Source: Corynebacterium sp. (GTDB lineage Bacteria > Actinomycetota > Actinomycetes > Mycobacteriales > Mycobacteriaceae). Taken from it: a stretch of DNA of 64,000 bases. The DNA lies in contig NZ_JAUNKO010000004.1 in assembly GCF_030532715.1 (NCBI RefSeq), positions 62,001 through 126,000 on the forward strand, given 5' to 3'. A program made the position numbers and the translations under genes. The notes under the pieces were generated by a model that was not told where the DNA came from, made no database searches, and saw nothing but the letters and a program-made list of their open reading frames with translations. How positions within the stretch are numbered: position 1 is the first letter of the stretch; every line of letters begins with the position of its first letter. Shown piece after piece: positions 18,263 through 25,999 of the stretch.

Positions 18263-19507
18263 ATGGAGCCGTTGTTTCCTGCTGAACTTGTAGACCCGCT
18301 TTTGAAGGAAAGCTTTGCCCAAAATGGGGTAGGGGTACTCGATCGAACTCATCAGGGCGGCGGTCATCTCATACCAATCGAGCGTCGAATAGCGGACGTT
18401 GTGGTTGCGGCGCTCAGCGGGGGCAGGCACGTGCTGTATCCGCGGCGCGTGCTGCTGGTGGCCGGCTCTGGTTGGCGCGGCAGCATCGGCCTCATTAGCG
18501 CCGTGGAATTGTTGGGGCGGGGGATTGCCGTGGAGGTGTTTTTTGCGGCGGGCGGGTCGAAGCAACTCCGCACCCTGGAATTCCAGCGCTACGTCAACGC
18601 GGGCGGCAAGGTGTTTAACTGGCTGGAGGCCTTTGACACGGATTCCATGGGCGTGGAATTCGACCTCGCCGTCAACGCCCTCGATCTCGGCGATGAGTTC
18701 GAATACCACACGGTGCTTTCGTTGCCCACCGTGGCGATCGGAGTGCCTACCGCCCAGTGGAAAGCGGAATGCTCGGTGGCGATTGGGTGGGCCACCGTGG
18801 AGCACATGCAATTCGGCGGGCGGGTGTTTATTGCCAACGTGCCAGTGGAAAGCCCGGGGCGTTCCGAAACGTACGGCGTGCGGGTGGCGCGCAGGGACGC
18901 GGCGTATTTAGGCATCGAAGGCGTCAAAGAGCTGCGCGAACCTCGACTCCAGTTTTTCGCGCGTAGCCATGTGTCGGTGCTGCCGGCGCGAATCGGCATC
19001 GTAGGGGGGACGCTGCAACGGCGGGCGGCGCATGTGCTTCCCGCATTGGCCGCCCAGCGTTACGCCGGCGTTGAGGTGAGCATTGTCGGGCGGGTGGACC
19101 AGTCCCCGCGAGATATTCCCGAGGCGCTCGTCGCCGGATCATTAGAACAGGTTAGCGGGCCGCCGCCGGATTGCTGGATTCTTGTCGACGGCGCGAGCCC
19201 CGCCCAAGTCGCGGAAGTGAAACGTAGCGGTGTGCCGTGGTGGGACGGGCGAGGAGACCGCATCATCAGCCCCGATTTTCAAGTGTTCCCAGGACCGATC
19301 ACCACGATCCGAAGCGCCGATCAAACCATCGTGGTGGATACGGAACTACAACGAGTGCTTGGTCCCGGTGCGAAAGATGTCCTGCTCGGATTACTTGCCG
19401 TCAGCGACAATCCCGTCATGGCGGTGCTTGCCTGGGCGGAGGCTGTCGCTGCGGTTGGCGAGCCCTGGCGCTTCGTCTCCGGGAGCCGCGTCGTCGAGAA
19501 GCTATAG
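18263..19507 (+). CDS. degenerate paralogue of bifunctional NAD(P)HX epimerase/dehydratase
   Basis: 414 residues that align by eye along the whole length with the intact NnrE/NnrD protein encoded at 26000. The Rossmann start RRVLLVAGSGWRGSIGLISA (about 61-80) matches GRVLILAGSGGNGGDALYAA, but NGGD has become RGSI. VGIVGG-type and DCWILVDGAS segments match the kinase-fold half. The C-terminal GSGD motif has become GPGAKDVLLGLLA. Both catalytic centres therefore look lost while the frame is intact, which suggests a retained non-catalytic role rather than a pseudogene. It ends tail-to-tail with the MerR gene, sharing a CTATAG palindrome that is a stop on both strands. Confidence 0.7.
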   Translation: MEPLFPAELVDPLLKESFAQNGVGVLDRTHQGGGHLIPIERRIADVVVAALSGGRHVLYPRRVLLVAGSGWRGSIGLISAVELLGRGIAVEVFFAAGGSKQLRTLEFQRYVNAGGKVFNWLEAFDTDSMGVEFDLAVNALDLGDEFEYHTVLSLPTVAIGVPTAQWKAECSVAIGWATVEHMQFGGRVFIANVPVESPGRSETYGVRVARRDAAYLGIEGVKELREPRLQFFARSHVSVLPARIGIVGGTLQRRAAHVLPALAAQRYAGVEVSIVGRVDQSPRDIPEALVAGSLEQVSGPPPDCWILVDGASPAQVAEVKRSGVPWWDGRGDRIISPDFQVFPGPITTIRSADQTIVVDTELQRVLGPGAKDVLLGLLAVSDNPVMAVLAWAEAVAAVGEPWRFVSGSRVVEKL

Positions 19508-20278
19508 GTCCGTTTTGAGGCGGTCGAAGGCCATATTTACAAAACGGCGGTGCCCGGCGGAGGGGGCGGCGGACAGGCACAGCAGGCGAACCGCGCGGTT
19601 ATTGGCAAGGCGGCGGGCGTTCTCAATTGTGGACGGCGGCGGATCGCCATAACTTTCAAGGATGGCAAAGAGCCGGTCGACGAGTTGAGCGCATAAAGGT
19701 TCGGTTAGGATGCCGCCGGTGGGGTCCGCGAACTCGACGTAAAAATCCGCGACCTCCTGGTGGTTGACGCGGGAGAGGTAATACGAAAAATCATCGTCGA
19801 TAAACCCGCGCTGGGCGGCGAGCTCCACCAGCATCCGTTCCCGGCGAAACAAGCGCAATGCCTTCGTGGAACCGGAAGCTCGAATGCGAGCCACGATCTC
19901 GTCATAGCTTTCGGCCAGCGCATCCGGCAGAAACGACTGCTTGCCCGCAGCCACCTGCTCCCGCAACGCCAACAACCGTTGACGCTGTGCCTCCAGGGAA
20001 TCGATACGGCTGGTTAAGGACTCAATCGCATCATCCAAAGCGCCGACATCGTCCGATGGAATCTCCCGCGAGGCTTCCTGCAAGTGACGGGGAACCTCTG
20101 CGAGCGGAATACCCGCAGTAGTCAATGTGCGGATGCGTACCAGCAGCGCAACATCTTCAAAGCTGTAATTCCGCCATGCACCGCGTTGCGGCGGTATCGG
20201 CAGCAGGCCGATCTGATGATAATGGCGAATAGTGCGCACCGACACGCCCGCGATCTCTGCCACCGTAGAAACCCTCAT
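19502..20278 (-). CDS. MerR-family regulator 1 of the ABC island
   Basis: 258 residues. The N-terminal MerR winged helix (about 1-70: MRVSTVAEIAGVSVRTIRHY, GLLPIP, YSFEDVALLVRIR) is followed by a coiled-coil dimerisation helix (about 80-112) and a helical C-terminal domain of unknown ligand. It is full-length homologous to the second MerR protein at 22609-23379, including the end (SAGHRRF against AAGHQRY). Its own promoter has the 19-bp-spacer MerR architecture shared with two other promoters of the island, so autoregulation is likely. ATG 20278 lies six bases after the -10 box, implying a leaderless mRNA. Confidence 0.9.
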   Translation of the reverse strand: MRVSTVAEIAGVSVRTIRHYHQIGLLPIPPQRGAWRNYSFEDVALLVRIRTLTTAGIPLAEVPRHLQEASREIPSDDVGALDDAIESLTSRIDSLEAQRQRLLALREQVAAGKQSFLPDALAESYDEIVARIRASGSTKALRLFRRERMLVELAAQRGFIDDDFSYYLSRVNHQEVADFYVEFADPTGGILTEPLCAQLVDRLFAILESYGDPPPSTIENARRLANNRAVRLLCLSAAPSAGHRRFVNMAFDRLKTDL

Positions 20279-20284
20279 AACGCC

Positions 20285-20315
20285 ATTGTGGGGTGTGACG
20301 CAGGGTCACAGTCAA
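20285..20315 (-). promoter_or_regulatory. MerR-type promoter A (regulator 1), 19-bp spacer
   Basis: Read on the minus strand: -35 TTGACT (20315-20310), 19-base spacer with the inverted repeat GTGAC-CCTGC-GTCAC, -10 CACAAT (20290-20285), then six bases to the ATG. An over-long 19-bp spacer with a central palindrome is the hallmark of MerR-activated promoters. Confidence 0.8.
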
Positions 20316-20474
20316 GGGGCGGCGCCGTCGTCGGGCCAATCGGCGTTGAAGGCCAATACGTTACTGAGCGATTGGCCTCAGTCCGGCGCCTTTGGCGCTT
20401 GTGTCACAATACGTGAAGGCTGTACAAAAACGGTGTAGCATCTGAGAAGCGCGCTGTTATCGTCGTGCGCAGTC

Positions 20475-20993
20475 ATGTTGGCACTATCAATACTCACTCA
20501 TAACGGGAAGGGGAATGAGATTAAAGCTTGGTATAAAGCATCACGATCTTGCATGGTCGAATGCGAAAAGATCAGCAACAAGGAGCTGATCGCAGCCATT
20601 GCCTCCGGCAAAGTAACTGAGCTTATCCCGCCAGAGCAGTTTAATGCTTTGGAGCGGAAGAAACAGTGCAGCAGAATCGTCAATTTTCTCATGGCAGCCC
20701 TCTACGCGGTAGTTTTCGAGGGATTGTTGGCCCTAGTTATTGGAACCCCATTGTATTTCTTGTGGGGAGTTGAGCGCCTCGAATTCTGGGTACTGGGATA
20801 TTTCGCCCTTGTGTTCGTTTTATACCTGTCAAACCAGTGGGGCGGTACTTCGCAATACAATAAGAATGTTCGGTTGTATGCGAAGTTTTATGAGCGTTTT
20901 CGCAATGCCGCCCGTGCCGCCAGCCAGCCCGCGAACGTTGGTGAGGTTGTGCAGGCGGACGTTCCGGTTCGAAATACCGACCGCGCTGCGTAG
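20475..20993 (+). CDS. hypothetical membrane protein with two helices
   Basis: Up to 172 residues. A soluble N-terminus (EKISNKELIAAIASGKVTEL) leads into two strongly hydrophobic segments (AALYAVVFEGLLALVIG and LEFWVLGYFALVFVLYL), then a short cytoplasmic-type tail ending VPVRNTDRAA. The N-terminus is uncertain: ATG 20475 has no ribosome site, and ATG 20553 gives 146 residues. The gene stands alone between regulator 1 and permease 1 of the ABC island and is transcribed against them. A clear terminator follows. No family is recognised. Confidence 0.65.
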   Translation: MLALSILTHNGKGNEIKAWYKASRSCMVECEKISNKELIAAIASGKVTELIPPEQFNALERKKQCSRIVNFLMAALYAVVFEGLLALVIGTPLYFLWGVERLEFWVLGYFALVFVLYLSNQWGGTSQYNKNVRLYAKFYERFRNAARAASQPANVGEVVQADVPVRNTDRAA

Positions 20994-21011
20994 CCCAAGC
21001 TTGTAATCGAA

Positions 21012-21046
21012 AATCCCAGTGAGCGCATGCCGCCGCTGGGGTTTTT
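21012..21046 (+). terminator. bidirectional intrinsic terminator
   Basis: Stem CCCAGTG (21015-21021) with CGCTGGG (21034-21040), flanked by AAAT on the left and GTTTTT on the right. It serves the rightward membrane-protein gene and, read backwards, the leftward permease gene that stops at 21049. Confidence 0.75.
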
Positions 21047-21048
21047 CA

Positions 21049-22575
21049 TTAGCAGTGCAGGTCGCGGTGCCGATAAGCAATGGCGCCGACGAGCGCGCAG
21101 CCGAAGCCGATGCACACTAGCATCACCGCCGCAAATGTGTGTTCGTGCGCTGGCCAGGCGAATAGGGAGGCGTCTTGGAGCCAAGTGGGGAAATCCATTA
21201 GCGCGCCGAAGAAGGTAATAAAACCGGACGCCGCGACTGGTATCCACGCTAGGACTGACCAGCGTAAAGAGCATCCCGTAACGAGTGTGGCAAATCCGGT
21301 GGCGGCGATAGCTGGGGGTGCTTGGTCGAGGATTGATTGCCATGCGGCTTCGAACACGTCTGCGTTGGTGGAAGCGTCCGCAACAATGGCGCAAAGGGGA
21401 GCGATTATGGCGACCATACCCAATGTGACCGCCACGGCCGTGCCGAAATCGGTAAGCAGCGGGCGGTGGCGTGTATTTCCATTAACCACCTCCTGGGTGA
21501 TCACGCCGCTCCGCTCATCGCGCGCCGTGGCTAACGAGATTTGTACCGCAGCGCAGGCGATCAGGATGCCCACGGGGGTGGCGATGAATCGCAAATAGCT
21601 CGCTTCGGTCTCGGCATCATTGGTGATGGATTGCATTAGCGCGGCGGTGTTTGGGGACCTTTCAAGCAGAGCATTCATTTCGCCGGTGAGGGCGAAGAGC
21701 GCGCCGGTAATAATGGTGATCGCTACGAACCAATGGTTGATGACATTTCGCTGATTTCGCATGCGGAACGGGTACGGGATGCGGGCCGTCCAGGTGGCAT
21801 GGAGGTCACGCGGAACCAAGAGCGGCGCGTAGCAGACCAGCGTAATTCCGAGTGCGGCGACGAGTGGCCAGGCGTGGTCCTGTTCGAACGGTTTAACCAG
21901 GTCGCGCCAAGCGAGCGGGGAGCACCAACGCAGGCGGGGAACATCCCACACATCCGCAACGACGCGGAGGAAGAACGCCCCAGCCAGGGCAATCAACGCT
22001 GCACTGCGGGCTTCCCGAGCCGTCCGCGCCCATTGCGCACACAGCATGCCGACGCCGCCGAAACAGCCCGTAGCAAGCGCCACTGTCTTGCCAAGCAGCA
22101 GGCAACTATAGAAATCAAAACCCTCCAGGTGGAGATTCTGCGCATACAACGCGAGCGTGCTGGCCACGCCCAAGATGCAGCACGCGAGTAATACCATGGC
22201 CGCCGCCGCTAAGTTCGCGGTCGCCCGGCCCAAGCCTGTCACGCGCACAACCTCAAGGATTCCGTCCTCTTCGGCGGCGCGCGTAAGGCGGATGGCAAGG
22301 AGCAATGACATGATGCAGCCCAGGAGGATAACCCACATGCCGGTCTCCCACATGGTGAAGCTTGGAATGGTGAGCGGATCTGGGACCACGCCGTACAGTA
22401 CTCGCAGTCCGAGCTGGCCGCGCATCGGATCGGCGAGGCGTTTGAGCTCCTCGGCGTTCGGGTAGGTGTCGTAGTACGCGCGCGGAACCACCGCAATCAG
22501 GGCGGTCAGCGGCAGAATCCACCCGGCGAGAAACCATCGGGTGGAACGGAAATTACAGCGGATAAGCTCGAACAT
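21049..22575 (-). CDS. ABC exporter permease 1 (large, drug type)
   Basis: 508 residues with about twelve membrane segments, the size of the long permeases of tetronasin-type ABC exporters. It is paralogous to permease 2 at 23389-25002: EEDGILEVVRVTG matches EEDGIVELIRVTG, and RVVADVWDVPRLRWCSPLAW matches RVFADVYDFSWLRWLSPLGW. It has no ATPase gene of its own, so it may share the ATPase at 24999-25853 or form a heteromeric transporter with permease 2. ATG 22575 lies six bases after the -10 of its own MerR-type promoter, which overlaps the end of regulator 2. Upstream in-frame starts lie in or before that promoter and were rejected. Confidence 0.85.
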   Translation of the reverse strand: MFELIRCNFRSTRWFLAGWILPLTALIAVVPRAYYDTYPNAEELKRLADPMRGQLGLRVLYGVVPDPLTIPSFTMWETGMWVILLGCIMSLLLAIRLTRAAEEDGILEVVRVTGLGRATANLAAAAMVLLACCILGVASTLALYAQNLHLEGFDFYSCLLLGKTVALATGCFGGVGMLCAQWARTAREARSAALIALAGAFFLRVVADVWDVPRLRWCSPLAWRDLVKPFEQDHAWPLVAALGITLVCYAPLLVPRDLHATWTARIPYPFRMRNQRNVINHWFVAITIITGALFALTGEMNALLERSPNTAALMQSITNDAETEASYLRFIATPVGILIACAAVQISLATARDERSGVITQEVVNGNTRHRPLLTDFGTAVAVTLGMVAIIAPLCAIVADASTNADVFEAAWQSILDQAPPAIAATGFATLVTGCSLRWSVLAWIPVAASGFITFFGALMDFPTWLQDASLFAWPAHEHTFAAVMLVCIGFGCALVGAIAYRHRDLHC

Positions 22576-22581
22576 AATGCG

Positions 22582-22612
22582 ATTATCCGGTGTGACGTAG
22601 CGTCGCAATCAA
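22582..22612 (-). promoter_or_regulatory. MerR-type promoter B (permease 1), 19-bp spacer
   Basis: On the minus strand: -35 TTGATT (22612-22607), 19-base spacer with GCGAC-GCTAC-GTCAC, -10 GATAAT (22587-22582), six bases to ATG. The -35 box overlaps the stop codon of regulator 2. Confidence 0.8.
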
Positions 22613-23379
22613 GGGGTGGTTGCGCAGTTATCGAGGTATTCTTGCACGCGAGGCAGGATCAGCTCAATGTAGCGTTGGTGTCCGGCGGCGGGGTAAGCGA
22701 CGCGGGCTAGGAGCTGCGTATTGTTGCTTCGTGCCATGCGGCGGACCGGGCCGATAAGTCGTTGGGGCAGGGGGCCGTTACGTTCAAGTATTTCGAACGT
22801 ATAGTCAATTAGTTCGTGGCATTGTTGGTCGGTCCAACCCGGCTTGCTGAGCGCCAAAAAACGGCTGTAGAACCCGATAATGTCTGCTGCGTCTATCTGA
22901 TCGAAAAACGTATAGTAATCCGAATTGAAAAGGCCGAGGCGGATGGCCAGCCGATCGAGCTGGCGCTTACGTCGCAGCAGCGGCAGCGCCTGTTCGTAGC
23001 CTTCGGCGTTGAGTAATTCTTCCGCACGATCGAAGAGGGTATCGATGTTGGGTGGGAGCGTAGTTTCGCCGGAGGTGGTTGTGTTCTTGCATAATGCTTG
23101 GAGCCGGTGGCGTTGCTGCTGGAGTTTGGCAATCTGGGCGTCGATACGAGAAATCGCGGCGGCACAGGTGCTGTGATAGTTCTCGCTGACGTCAATTTCC
23201 TGGAGCGGGACGCCGGCCTCCGCGAGCGCGCGGATATATACCAAGCGTTCAAGATCTTGAATACTGTATGCGCGCCATGGGCCGCGCCGCTCTGGGATCG
23301 GCAGCAGCCCTACGCTGTGGTAGTGGCGGATGGTTCGCACGGAAACGCCCGCCAGCTTTGCAACTTCCGAAATGCGCAT
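22609..23379 (-). CDS. MerR-family regulator 2 of the ABC island
   Basis: 256 residues, homologous over its full length to regulator 1. The DNA-binding part is MRISEVAKLAGVSVRTIRHY with GLLPIP; a coiled coil follows (about 95-120, ISRIDAQIAKLQQQRHRLQAL), then a helical effector domain. It is transcribed with the ATPase and permease 2, its ATG 23379 lying nine bases after the permease stop with an AAGGTGA ribosome site that overlaps the gap. It has no separate MerR-type promoter, so the operon promoter (site C) probably controls its synthesis, closing a feedback loop. The effector is unknown. Confidence 0.9.
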   Translation of the reverse strand: MRISEVAKLAGVSVRTIRHYHSVGLLPIPERRGPWRAYSIQDLERLVYIRALAEAGVPLQEIDVSENYHSTCAAAISRIDAQIAKLQQQRHRLQALCKNTTTSGETTLPPNIDTLFDRAEELLNAEGYEQALPLLRRKRQLDRLAIRLGLFNSDYYTFFDQIDAADIIGFYSRFLALSKPGWTDQQCHELIDYTFEILERNGPLPQRLIGPVRRMARSNNTQLLARVAYPAAGHQRYIELILPRVQEYLDNCATTP

Positions 23380-23388
23380 ATGTTCACC

Positions 23389-25002
23389 TTATGTGCAGAC
23401 TAGGTCCCGGCGATTCCGCAGCAACGTACCAGCCACTGTGGTGATGAGGCCGATGCTCACGAGCGTGAGTGCACCGGCCCACTGCGTGGTGCTTTCGTGA
23501 TGCGCGGCCCAGGCGAATACGGAGGCATTGAGTAGCCATTCGGGGAATTGGAATAGTTCGCCGAAATAAGTGATCACGCCGGATACTCCAAGGACCGCCC
23601 ATGGCAGGGGCGTAAGCCGGGTAGATAATCCAATGCACAGCATTGCGATCCCGGCGAGAGCGATCAGTGGTGGCAGTTGGTCCAGCACCGCCCAAAACGC
23701 CGCGCTGGCGATTTCGCTGGTATCGGCAGCATCGCCGTGTTCTGAACGTATGCTCCAATCCGTGATGCGTGCGGCGAGCGGTGCTGCGGTGAGCGCGGTT
23801 GCCGCACCTGTCAATACCGCGATGCCCCAAGTGATCAGCAAGGGGCGGCTCCTCCGGGCGCCCGCGGTAACTTCAAGCGTGAGGGTGCCGGTGGTTTCAT
23901 CACGCTGGGCTGCCAGCGTCGTTTGGATCGCCGCGCAACTGAGCAGGATTCCCAGCAGCGTGCCCATCATGCGCACGAATACGCTGCTGAGCTCTGTATC
24001 GCCGAGAAGCTGCGTCATGGACTCCATCATTTCGGTGCCAGCCATGGCGAGCGAATCCATCTCGCCTATGAGTGCGAATAGTCCGATTGTGATGGCGATA
24101 ATGCTGAATGCCCACCACAGTGCCGTGGCGCGGTTAAGCCGCCAATGGAGTGAAACCGGATTGAATGCATGCTCGCTGATGTGGTTGGTTTTAAGGCGCA
24201 CCGTACGGGCTCCCCAGAATGCACCAACATCGCGCGTGAGGGCCAGTGTCGGAGCGTACAGGCATGCGATTATCAGGACGAATACGGCAAGCGGCCACAC
24301 ATTGTTATCGAGGTAGGGGTCGATGATATGCCGCCAACCAAGCGGCGACAGCCACCGCAACCAGGAGAAATCGTACACATCGGCGAATACGCGGAGGGTG
24401 TAGGTAATGGCCAGCACGCTGAGCCCGGCGGCGCGTGCGCTGCGTGCCGTTGGAGTGAGTTGGGCGGCGAGCAATCCGATGCCGCCGTAGGTGGCGAGCA
24501 TCAATGCGATACCGCATCCACACAGCACACTCGGGAAGAGTTCAAACCCCTCGATTTTGATCGCTTGTGCGTACAGGATGAGTGCGCATGATAATCCGAA
24601 TATGCCGCTGGCCAAGAGGGTCGCGAGCGCGGCGGCAGCGACCGGGGTACGATTGCTGATCCCCGTCACGCGGATCAATTCAACGATCCCGTCCTCTTCC
24701 ATCGCGCGCGTGAGCCGAACCGCGAACAGGATGAACATGACGCCGCCGAGCAGGCCCAGCCAGATCCATAATTCCCACATTATCCATGTCGCGTACCCGA
24801 GCGGTTGCGGCGCGTGGCCGTACATAATCAATGTTCCCAGGCTTGAGCTAATTGCCTGCCCGAGTGCGGCGACTTCATCTGAATTTGGGTTCGCCGCATA
24901 GAGGGCGCCCGGCGACGCCGCGAGCAATGCCAGGAGCGGCACCGCCCACCCCAGCAGGAACCCAAGGTTGGTTTTGAAAAACACTCTGATCAGCGTGCTC
25001 AT
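23389..25002 (-). CDS. ABC exporter permease 2 (large, drug type)
   Basis: 537 residues, about twelve membrane segments, paralogous to permease 1. Conserved internal features are RAMEEDGIVELIRVTG after the first helices and LRVFADVYDFSWLRWLSPLG in the middle. Its ATG at 25002 overlaps the ATPase stop region by four bases (ATGA), so the two are translationally coupled and are the most likely exporter pair. Transport of a hydrophobic toxic compound is inferred from the family only. Confidence 0.88.
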   Translation of the reverse strand: MSTLIRVFFKTNLGFLLGWAVPLLALLAASPGALYAANPNSDEVAALGQAISSSLGTLIMYGHAPQPLGYATWIMWELWIWLGLLGGVMFILFAVRLTRAMEEDGIVELIRVTGISNRTPVAAAALATLLASGIFGLSCALILYAQAIKIEGFELFPSVLCGCGIALMLATYGGIGLLAAQLTPTARSARAAGLSVLAITYTLRVFADVYDFSWLRWLSPLGWRHIIDPYLDNNVWPLAVFVLIIACLYAPTLALTRDVGAFWGARTVRLKTNHISEHAFNPVSLHWRLNRATALWWAFSIIAITIGLFALIGEMDSLAMAGTEMMESMTQLLGDTELSSVFVRMMGTLLGILLSCAAIQTTLAAQRDETTGTLTLEVTAGARRSRPLLITWGIAVLTGAATALTAAPLAARITDWSIRSEHGDAADTSEIASAAFWAVLDQLPPLIALAGIAMLCIGLSTRLTPLPWAVLGVSGVITYFGELFQFPEWLLNASVFAWAAHHESTTQWAGALTLVSIGLITTVAGTLLRNRRDLVCT

Positions 25003-25853
25003 GATGCCTGTTCCTTGTAATGGTCTAGGAAGATGTCGTCCAAGCCGGCGCTGGTGCAGGTAATTCCGGTCGCCGAGGCATTCAGGAGTTTTTGCAATTG
25101 ATTCGGAATCTCGGCGGCGGGGTAGAGGCGGTCGTGCACGCTGCCGTCGGGGAGCGTGGCCACGATTCTGGAGCCTCGGAGGTGAGTCAGCTCCGACAAC
25201 CGCCCCGATTCCACTAGTTTTCCGGCGCGGATAATGCTGATGTCATCGGCCAGTTCTTGCACCTCCGAAAGGATATGGCTGGACAATAACACCGACGCGC
25301 CTTCGGCTACGCGTTCCCGCAAGCATGCCCCAAACTCACGTTCCATGAGCGGGTCGAGGCCTGAGGTGGGTTCGTCAAAGACCAAGACATCCGCGTCGGC
25401 GGCCAGCGCGGCGATCAGCATGACTTTTTGCCGATTCCCTTTTGAATACGCCCGAATTCGCTTCGACGGGTCGAATTGAAAGCGTTCGATCAATTCGGCG
25501 CGCCGGGCGGGATCGTCCCCGTGACGTCGATTCCGTAGTCGCGCGAGCGTCGCTAGTGCTTCCGCGCCGGTGAGGTGCGGCCATAGTGCGACATCGCCCG
25601 GCACGTATGCGACCCTCCGTGTCGCCGCCGCTGGGTTTCGTGTTGGGTCGTGTCCGAGGAGGCGCAGCGTCCCTGCGTCTGGGCGGATCAGCCCCAAGAG
25701 GGAACGGATCGTTGTGGACTTTCCGGCACCGTTCGGCCCAAGAAACCCGTGCACGGTGCCCGCCCGGACCCGCAGGTCCAAATGGTCAACGGCTGGCACG
25801 CCGCCGTAAATTTTTACCAAACCAGTAATTTCAATGGGAAAGGAATCGCTCAT
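24999..25853 (-). CDS. ABC exporter ATPase (drug type)
   Basis: 284 residues. Walker A is GPNGAGKST, the signature loop is the drug-exporter variant YSKGNRQKV, Walker B is VLVFDEPTSGLDP, and the switch His is in LLSSHIL. A C-terminal regulatory extension (about 210-284) follows, as in antibiotic self-resistance ATPases. It is the only ATPase for the two permeases in this island. ATG 25853 lies six bases after the -10 of promoter C. First gene of the operon ATPase, permease 2, regulator 2. Confidence 0.93.
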   Translation of the reverse strand: MSDSFPIEITGLVKIYGGVPAVDHLDLRVRAGTVHGFLGPNGAGKSTTIRSLLGLIRPDAGTLRLLGHDPTRNPAAATRRVAYVPGDVALWPHLTGAEALATLARLRNRRHGDDPARRAELIERFQFDPSKRIRAYSKGNRQKVMLIAALAADADVLVFDEPTSGLDPLMEREFGACLRERVAEGASVLLSSHILSEVQELADDISIIRAGKLVESGRLSELTHLRGSRIVATLPDGSVHDRLYPAAEIPNQLQKLLNASATGITCTSAGLDDIFLDHYKEQAS

Positions 25854-25859
25854 GCCACC

Positions 25860-25890
25860 ATTCTCAGGTGTAACGCTGCGTCTTAGTCAA
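25860..25890 (-). promoter_or_regulatory. MerR-type promoter C (exporter operon), 19-bp spacer
   Basis: On the minus strand: -35 TTGACT (25890-25885), 19-base spacer containing AGAC-GCAGC-GTTAC, -10 GAGAAT (25865-25860), six bases to ATG. Same layout and near-identical sequence as promoters A and B. Confidence 0.8.
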
Positions 25891-25936
25891 GCCCCGTCTG
25901 GGGCCTAGGAGTAACTAAATCCCACCCCAAAACAAA

Positions 25937-25999
25937 TTGTGCACAACAAAAATAGCAAATCTCATTCCTTTCGCCATTCTGTGCGCCTAACCTAGGAGT
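25937..25999 (+). promoter_or_regulatory. nnrE/nnrD promoter region with palindrome
   Basis: A perfect palindrome TTGTGCACAA (25937-25946) lies upstream. TAACCT (25988-25993) ends six bases before the ATG, so the message may be leaderless; the intervening AGGAGT also resembles a ribosome site but is too close. Confidence 0.45.

Noticed and set aside
20515..20589. Short out-of-frame ATG with GGAAGGGG before it, inside the membrane-protein gene
   Set aside because: The purine run is only two bases from the ATG and the 24-codon product has no feature of interest.
25891..25904. GCCCC-GTCT-GGGGC hairpin next to promoter C
   Set aside because: Short stem without a T-run; it lies upstream of both divergent genes, so it cannot end either transcript.
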